Origin: JAAXTT01 sp964530215
GTDB taxonomy: Bacteria > Bacillota > Desulfotomaculia > Desulfotomaculales > Desulfocucumaceae
DNA: 25,899 nucleotides
Direction: 5' to 3'
Assembly: GCA_964530215.1 (NCBI GenBank)
Contig: CAZHAJ010000011.1
Location: 1 to 25,899, forward strand
The stretch's first letter is position 1. The number at the start of each line of letters is the position of its first letter. The notes beneath the pieces were generated by a model. It searched no databases and had not been told where the DNA came from. It worked only from the letters and a program-made list of their open reading frames with translations. The translations under genes and the position numbers were made by a program. Below, one piece after another: positions 21,973 to 25,899 of the stretch.

Positions 21973-22515
21973 CTAGGGGAAGGTTAGTATCTGACCCGGG
22001 ACTAACCGATCCGGATTATCCAGCCCATTAAGTGAAATTAAGGTTTCCATGCTGACGCCATAGATCTGACTAATCTTCCAGAGAGTATCCCCCGGTTGTA
22101 CGGTATGCTGTCTTGTTTCTCCTGGTTCGGTGTTTGTTTTTAGGGTGTTTTCATATATTATAACCGTAGTTCCGATGCTGATTTTGGGAAAGAGCTCTTC
22201 AACGTCTTTGTTGTACATTCTTATACATCCGTTGGAAATGAACTTGCCAATGGAAGAATAATTATTATTGCCGTGAATACCATAATTGCCGTCCGGTATG
22301 TTTAGTCCCATCCAGTGGGTTCCCAGTGCGCCCCCGGGATTAACAATTTTATTTACCACTTGAAATTTACCCAAAGGTGTGGGAGTTGAATGTTTACCTA
22401 CTGCGACGGGATAAGTTTTTATGATTTTACCGTTTGCATAATGGAAAAGCTTACGATTTGATCTTGCTACCTCAAGACGAGTTCCCCGCTCGGCAGGATG
22501 TTGCGGGTTTGGCAT
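21973..22515 (-). CDS. L,D-transpeptidase (YkuD) with C-terminal LysM
   Basis: This 180-residue enzyme should form or edit L,D-crosslinks in peptidoglycan. The YkuD domain (about residues 10-120) shows H81 in GIHGNNN and nucleophile C97 in SNGCIRM. A LysM domain at about 136-179 (HTVQPGDTLWKISQIYGVSM) binds glycan. LysM is normally N-terminal in B. subtilis YkuD; here it is C-terminal. No signal peptide is visible, as in YkuD, a spore-cell-wall-associated protein, so a mother-cell sporulation role is plausible. ATG 22515 follows AGGAG on -. It diverges from ispE; the 173 bases between are AT-rich with no clear consensus promoter. Confidence 0.9.
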   Translation of the reverse strand: MPNPQHPAERGTRLEVARSNRKLFHYANGKIIKTYPVAVGKHSTPTPLGKFQVVNKIVNPGGALGTHWMGLNIPDGNYGIHGNNNYSSIGKFISNGCIRMYNKDVEELFPKISIGTTVIIYENTLKTNTEPGETRQHTVQPGDTLWKISQIYGVSMETLISLNGLDNPDRLVPGQILTFP

Positions 22516-22688
22516 AATATCACTCCTGTCTAACGATATAGTAATATAGTATTATGGTCTGTCAGTTATTATGAATGAATTGGCTTTACTTGGGAAATTC
22601 ATTATAAATATATATTATTGAAGATAAAAAAGAGATATAATTAAACATTAGGGTGGATTGAAATTTATAAATAGGAGTATTTTTTATT

Positions 22689-23531
22689 GTGAGAGTCAAG
22701 GCAAGGGCAAAAATAAATCTCTTTTTAGATGTGAAAGGGCTTAGAGGGGACGGATATCACGAAATCATTACCGTTATGCAGCCATTGGAGCTTTCCGATG
22801 TTTTAGAGATATCACCTTTGGAAAGGGATGTTGAGGTCATATGTGAGGACCCCGAAGTGCCTTCTGGTCAGGAGAACATCGTTTACAGTGCCGGAATCAA
22901 AATGAAAAATAAATATAACTGTCATTTCGGAGCCAGGATTCATGTAAAAAAGAAGATACCGGTGGCTGCCGGTTTGGCAGGGGGTTCTACCGATGCTGCA
23001 GCAGCCATAAGTGCATTGAATCGATTCTGGCAAATAAATGCTGATCTAAAGGAACTATGCCAAGTAGCGGAAATGGTGGGTTCCGATGTTCCCTTCTGTT
23101 TACTGGGGAGAACCGCTTTAGCCCAAGGCAGGGGGGAAATTCTGACTCCATTGTCGCCTTTGCAGGGCTATGGGGTAGTTCTGGTTAAGCCCCCCTTCGG
23201 AGTATCCACCTCAAGAGTATATAGCCTATATGACAGCTTGTCATCTAAGGCTGAGCCTGAAATTGGTCCACTCCTTCAAGCTGTGGAAAAAAAAGATATT
23301 CAAGCATTATCTGTAAATATGTATAATGCTTTGGAGAGGGTTACAATAAAGCTTCATCCTGAAATTCGGGAAATCAAAGAAGCTCTGAAGGCAGTGGGTG
23401 CGTCGGGTGCTTTGATGAGCGGCAGTGGTCCCACTGTTTTTGGTCTTTTCTCAGATCTTGAAAATGCTTTGGCAGCTTCAACAAAACTTACCCTTCCGGG
23501 ATGTCGGATAATAGCGACAGAAACAATATAA
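22689..23531 (+). CDS. ispE: 4-(cytidine 5'-diphospho)-2-C-methyl-D-erythritol kinase
   Basis: IspE phosphorylates CDP-methylerythritol in the MEP isoprenoid pathway. The 280-residue GHMP kinase shows AKINLFLDVKG with GDGYHEI at the N-terminus, the ATP motif PVAAGLAGGSTDAAAA, and the C-terminal motif GALMSGSGPTVFGLF. GTG 22689 has AGGAG 11 bases upstream. B. subtilis has yabG-veg-sspF-ispE-purR; here ispE is separated from yabG by the spore-envelope block, and veg and sspF are missing from the window. Confidence 0.95.
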   Translation: MRVKARAKINLFLDVKGLRGDGYHEIITVMQPLELSDVLEISPLERDVEVICEDPEVPSGQENIVYSAGIKMKNKYNCHFGARIHVKKKIPVAAGLAGGSTDAAAAISALNRFWQINADLKELCQVAEMVGSDVPFCLLGRTALAQGRGEILTPLSPLQGYGVVLVKPPFGVSTSRVYSLYDSLSSKAEPEIGPLLQAVEKKDIQALSVNMYNALERVTIKLHPEIREIKEALKAVGASGALMSGSGPTVFGLFSDLENALAASTKLTLPGCRIIATETI

Positions 23532-23610
23532 AGCCATAAGGCCGATTGGTTGGCTTGCGGTGTTGTTTGTAAGATATTACAATGAAAAGTAATAAATTGT
23601 GGGAGGAAAT

Positions 23611-24294
23611 ATGATGGATGAAGCCAGGCTGGTCCCAATAAGACTGGACAACTATAAGCCCTTAAGGGAGTTGGTCTTCGAATCACTAAGGGAAGCTATT
23701 ATACATGGCCGTTTAAAACCGGGTGAGCGGCTTATGGAGATGCAGATGGCCGAAGAGATGGGAGTAAGCAGGACTCCGGTAAGAGAAGCTATCCGCAAAT
23801 TGGAGCTGGAAGGTTTTGTAGTGATGATTCCCCGTAAAGGAGCTTATGTGTCCGGTATATCAGTAAAGGATATAGTGGATGTATTTGAGGTGCGGGCAGC
23901 TCTGGAGGGATTAGCCGCTGGTTTAGCTGCTGAAAGAATTACCGATGAAGAGATGGAAAAACTGGAAAGAATATTGGTAAGAATTACAGAGGTTAGCGAT
24001 AAAGATGATTTAGAAGTTATTGTTGACATTGACACCGAATTTCATGACTTAATCTATAAAGCGTGCCGAAATGAGAGGCTGGTACAGATTATAACTCACC
24101 TTAAAGAACAAATTCAACGTTTTAGAACAACTTCTCTTGCGCAGCCGGGGCGATTAAGAGATGCTCTTAGTGAACACCGCCTTATTGTAGAGGCCATCAG
24201 TGATAGAAATGTTGAAATGGCTCAAGTGCTGGCAAGGGAGCACATAGACAGTGCAGAGCAAAGTTTGCTCAATGCTATGCGGGAGGCAAAATAA
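23611..24294 (+). CDS. GntR-family (FadR/FCD) transcriptional regulator
   Basis: A 227-residue regulator. The N-terminal winged helix-turn-helix covers about residues 12-78 (LRELVFESLREAIIHGRLKPG, MGVSRTPVREAIRKLELEG, PRKGAYVSGI). The C-terminal FCD all-helical domain has the metal/ligand signature D..FH (DTEFHDLIYKACRNERL) and SEHRLIVEAI...REHI. The effector is unknown, probably a carboxylate. ATG 23611 (or 23614) follows GGGAGG; a GTG at 23599 precedes that site and is unlikely. It occupies the position of purR in B. subtilis but is unrelated to it. The stop abuts the next gene's start, so the two are coupled. Confidence 0.92.
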   Translation: MMDEARLVPIRLDNYKPLRELVFESLREAIIHGRLKPGERLMEMQMAEEMGVSRTPVREAIRKLELEGFVVMIPRKGAYVSGISVKDIVDVFEVRAALEGLAAGLAAERITDEEMEKLERILVRITEVSDKDDLEVIVDIDTEFHDLIYKACRNERLVQIITHLKEQIQRFRTTSLAQPGRLRDALSEHRLIVEAISDRNVEMAQVLAREHIDSAEQSLLNAMREAK

Positions 24295-25041
24295 ATGGTA
24301 AATGCATTGGTTTTGGCCGGTAGCAGGAATGATGGGCCGCTTAGTCAATGCAGTCAGGTGCCCTATGAAGCAATGATACCCATAGGTAATAAGCCCATGA
24401 TAGAGTATGTTGTCCATGCCTTGACTGGATCCCGGCATATACATCATATTGCAGTGGTAGGTCCTGTTGAAATCACGAAAATTATTGGGAATGATGATGT
24501 AAAGGTTATATCAGCCAGTGACAGCCTAATAGATAACTTAAGAGCCGGAGTGTCCATGCTCCCAAAATCAGAAAAAATATTGCTTGCTACCTGTGATATC
24601 CCTCTGCTCACCCCCCAAGCCATAGAGGATTTTTTAGTAAAATGCGGGGATCAGAGTGAGGATGTTTATTATCCTGTTATTCCTAAAGAAGTGATGGAGA
24701 AAAGTAATATTAAAACAAAAAGAACCTATGTTACTTTCAAAGAGGGGCAGTTTACCGGTGGGAATCTATTTTTGGTAAATCCCGCTGTGGTGGAACGTAG
24801 CCTTGAAAAAGGGCGGCAAGTGGTAGCTGCCAGGAAAAGTCCGGTTAGATTAAGCAAAATGATGGGAATACCCTTTCTTGTAAAATTTATGCTGCACAGG
24901 ATATCCTTGATTGAGGCTGAAAAAAAAGTCTCAAAAATACTGGATATCCGTGGCAAGGTAGTGGTAACAAAGTACCCTGAACTGGGTGTGGATGTGGATA
25001 AGCCCAGTGATTTGGAAATGGTATGCAAACTACTGGGCTAA
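24295..25041 (+). CDS. MobA-like NTP transferase domain protein
   Basis: A 248-residue protein with the nucleotidyltransferase (GT-A) fold. It starts VNALVLAGSRNDG (the nucleotide-binding loop, with a longer and less glycine-rich form than LAGG..SRMG), then AMIPIGNKPMIEYVVHAL, then LATCDIPLLTPQAI, with the metal-binding Asp. The end GVDVDKPSDLEM fits the family (D.D.P.DL). The exact substrate is unclear: it could activate a sugar-phosphate or a cofactor. ATG 24295 comes directly after the gntR stop codon, with GGGAGG inside gntR as ribosome site. The coupling suggests that the GntR protein and this enzyme act in one regulated process. Confidence 0.8.
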   Translation: MVNALVLAGSRNDGPLSQCSQVPYEAMIPIGNKPMIEYVVHALTGSRHIHHIAVVGPVEITKIIGNDDVKVISASDSLIDNLRAGVSMLPKSEKILLATCDIPLLTPQAIEDFLVKCGDQSEDVYYPVIPKEVMEKSNIKTKRTYVTFKEGQFTGGNLFLVNPAVVERSLEKGRQVVAARKSPVRLSKMMGIPFLVKFMLHRISLIEAEKKVSKILDIRGKVVVTKYPELGVDVDKPSDLEMVCKLLG

Positions 25042-25063
25042 AGGTTAAAGGCCAGCTTGTTTC

Positions 25064-25104
25064 AAAGGGAAGAAAAGATTGTCCGGTTCTTCCCTTTTTC
25101 CGTT
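25064..25104 (+). terminator. terminator after the gntR operon
   Basis: AAAGGGAAGAA (25064-25074) pairs with TTCTTCCCTTT (25087-25097), 11 bp with a 12-base loop, followed by TTCCGTTT. The rest of the gap to 25254 is AT-rich, with no gene. Confidence 0.8.
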
Positions 25105-25254
25105 TAACACTTAAAAACGGCTGTTCCTCTCCTGTCCGTTGCTTTTTTTAAGGCAAACAAAGTAAGCTTATTTTAGATGTGATGTAAATCATATTTTTCT
25201 GTCGGCATATATAATATATTTAATATAATTGAGCTTTTATGCGGGGTGTCAAAA

Positions 25255-25899
25255 TTGAAGGGTACCGATAATTTCAATCAAGACTCCGATAATCGTTTTT
25301 ATGCGGTAACTGAGTCTGCCACAGATGCTATCATAACCATAAATTCCGAAGGTATTGTGGTTATGTGGAACAAAGCAGCTGAAGAAATGTTTGGTTATTT
25401 GCGGGAAGAAGCTGTGGGCAAGAATCTGGAGATGATTGTACCCAGTAAGTTCTGGAAACTGCATTCCCAAGGGGTAAAAAGAGTTGTCGATACCGGTAAA
25501 ACAAAAATAATAGGAAAAACTATTGAAGTCATCGGAAAGCGAAAAAACGGTGAGGAATTTTTTGTTGAACTATCCCTGTCATCTTGGCAGGGGAATAAGG
25601 AGCTTTATTTTACGGGGATTATTAGAGATATAACTGAAAAAAAGCTGATTGAAGATGCCATTAAACAAACAACAGTGCAGTTAGAACATAGTGTAAAACA
25701 GCAAAATCTTGAACTTATTGAAGCAAATAAAAAACTGAGTATAGAGCTCCAAATGAGGAGAAAAGCTGAGGATGAGCTGGAAAACAGTTTAAAGGAATTA
25801 AAAGCCACACAGCAGCAGCTATTCGATATTATTGACTTCCTTCCTGATGCAACATTTGTTGTAGACAAAAATAGAAAAGTTATTGCCTGGAATAAGGCT
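25255..25899 (+). CDS. PAS-domain sensor protein, 3' end outside window
   Basis: The + frame is open from TTG 25255 to the window edge (215 codons). The ribosome site GGGGTG (25243-25248) favours TTG 25255 over GTG 25246. A PAS domain spans about residues 12-130: FYAVTESATDAIITINSEG, VVMWNKAAEEMFGY, GKRKNGEEFFVELSLS, and the linking IIRDITEKK. A coiled coil follows (about 130-190), and a second PAS begins at LFDIIDFLPDATFVVDKN, with IAWNKA at the edge. This is the input part of a sensor histidine kinase or diguanylate-type signalling protein; the output domain is not visible. There is no membrane segment, so sensing is cytoplasmic. Confidence 0.85.
   Translation, partial: MKGTDNFNQDSDNRFYAVTESATDAIITINSEGIVVMWNKAAEEMFGYLREEAVGKNLEMIVPSKFWKLHSQGVKRVVDTGKTKIIGKTIEVIGKRKNGEEFFVELSLSSWQGNKELYFTGIIRDITEKKLIEDAIKQTTVQLEHSVKQQNLELIEANKKLSIELQMRRKAEDELENSLKELKATQQQLFDIIDFLPDATFVVDKNRKVIAWNKA

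Noticed and set aside
1..25899. tRNA, rRNA genes and CRISPR arrays
   Set aside because: I saw no cloverleaf, rRNA-like stretch or regularly spaced repeat series.

Overview
The window looks like a chromosomal segment of an anaerobic, endospore-forming Firmicute, most likely Peptococcaceae/Desulfotomaculum-like. Reasons: moderate GC, strong AGGAGG-type ribosome sites with frequent TTG/GTG starts, the gene order tmk-holB-yaaT-yabA-rsmI-abrB-metG-tatD-yabE-ksgA-yabG-ispE known from the Bacillus subtilis origin-proximal region, a clostridial-type AbrB with a four-cysteine tail, a cobalamin adenosyltransferase, and many spore genes. The genus is inference.

Layout. 1-3264: replication and RNA housekeeping on + (tmk 3' end, holB, ricT/yaaT, yabA, rsmI). 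3298-3552: abrB on -, converging on rsmI through a shared terminator. 3681-6952: promoter, T-box leader, metG, tatD, cobO. 7018-8922: TerC-family metal exporter and a YabE-like G5/3D cell-wall protein. 8923-9345: a gene-free stretch rich in hairpins where B. subtilis carries rnmV. 9346-10736: ksgA and a YkuK-like protein. 10751-14228: a sigma-K-type promoter, then the spore protease gene yabG split by a recombinase-bearing element. 14292-17387: a cytoplasmic trypsin-fold protease, a c-di-AMP riboswitch and a secreted triple-CAP protein. 17643-20318: two SPOCS-domain (SipL-like) spore-envelope proteins. 20488-21395: two related small proteins of unknown function. 21524-25041: a YdcZ transporter, an L,D-transpeptidase on -, ispE, a GntR regulator and a nucleotidyltransferase. 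25255-end: a PAS sensor cut by the window edge.

The main discovery is the split yabG. The first 279 codons of yabG run to 11642. The missing C-terminal tail (TRGKYRLGLPKAIY) lies 2.5 kb downstream, as the last residues of a large serine recombinase ORF. Both junctions carry TTGA in the same frame. Deleting exactly 2,541 bp between them restores a 293-residue YabG. Joining the element ends creates a near-perfect inverted repeat (15-nt arms, 14 matches) placed symmetrically 9 nt either side of a central GA, as expected for a serine-recombinase attP. A perfect-consensus sigma-K promoter precedes yabG. This is the architecture of a skin-like developmental intervening element, excised in the mother cell to rebuild a sporulation gene. 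The element also carries a cold-shock protein gene, a small membrane protein gene and a divergent 61-codon ORF that is a candidate directionality factor.
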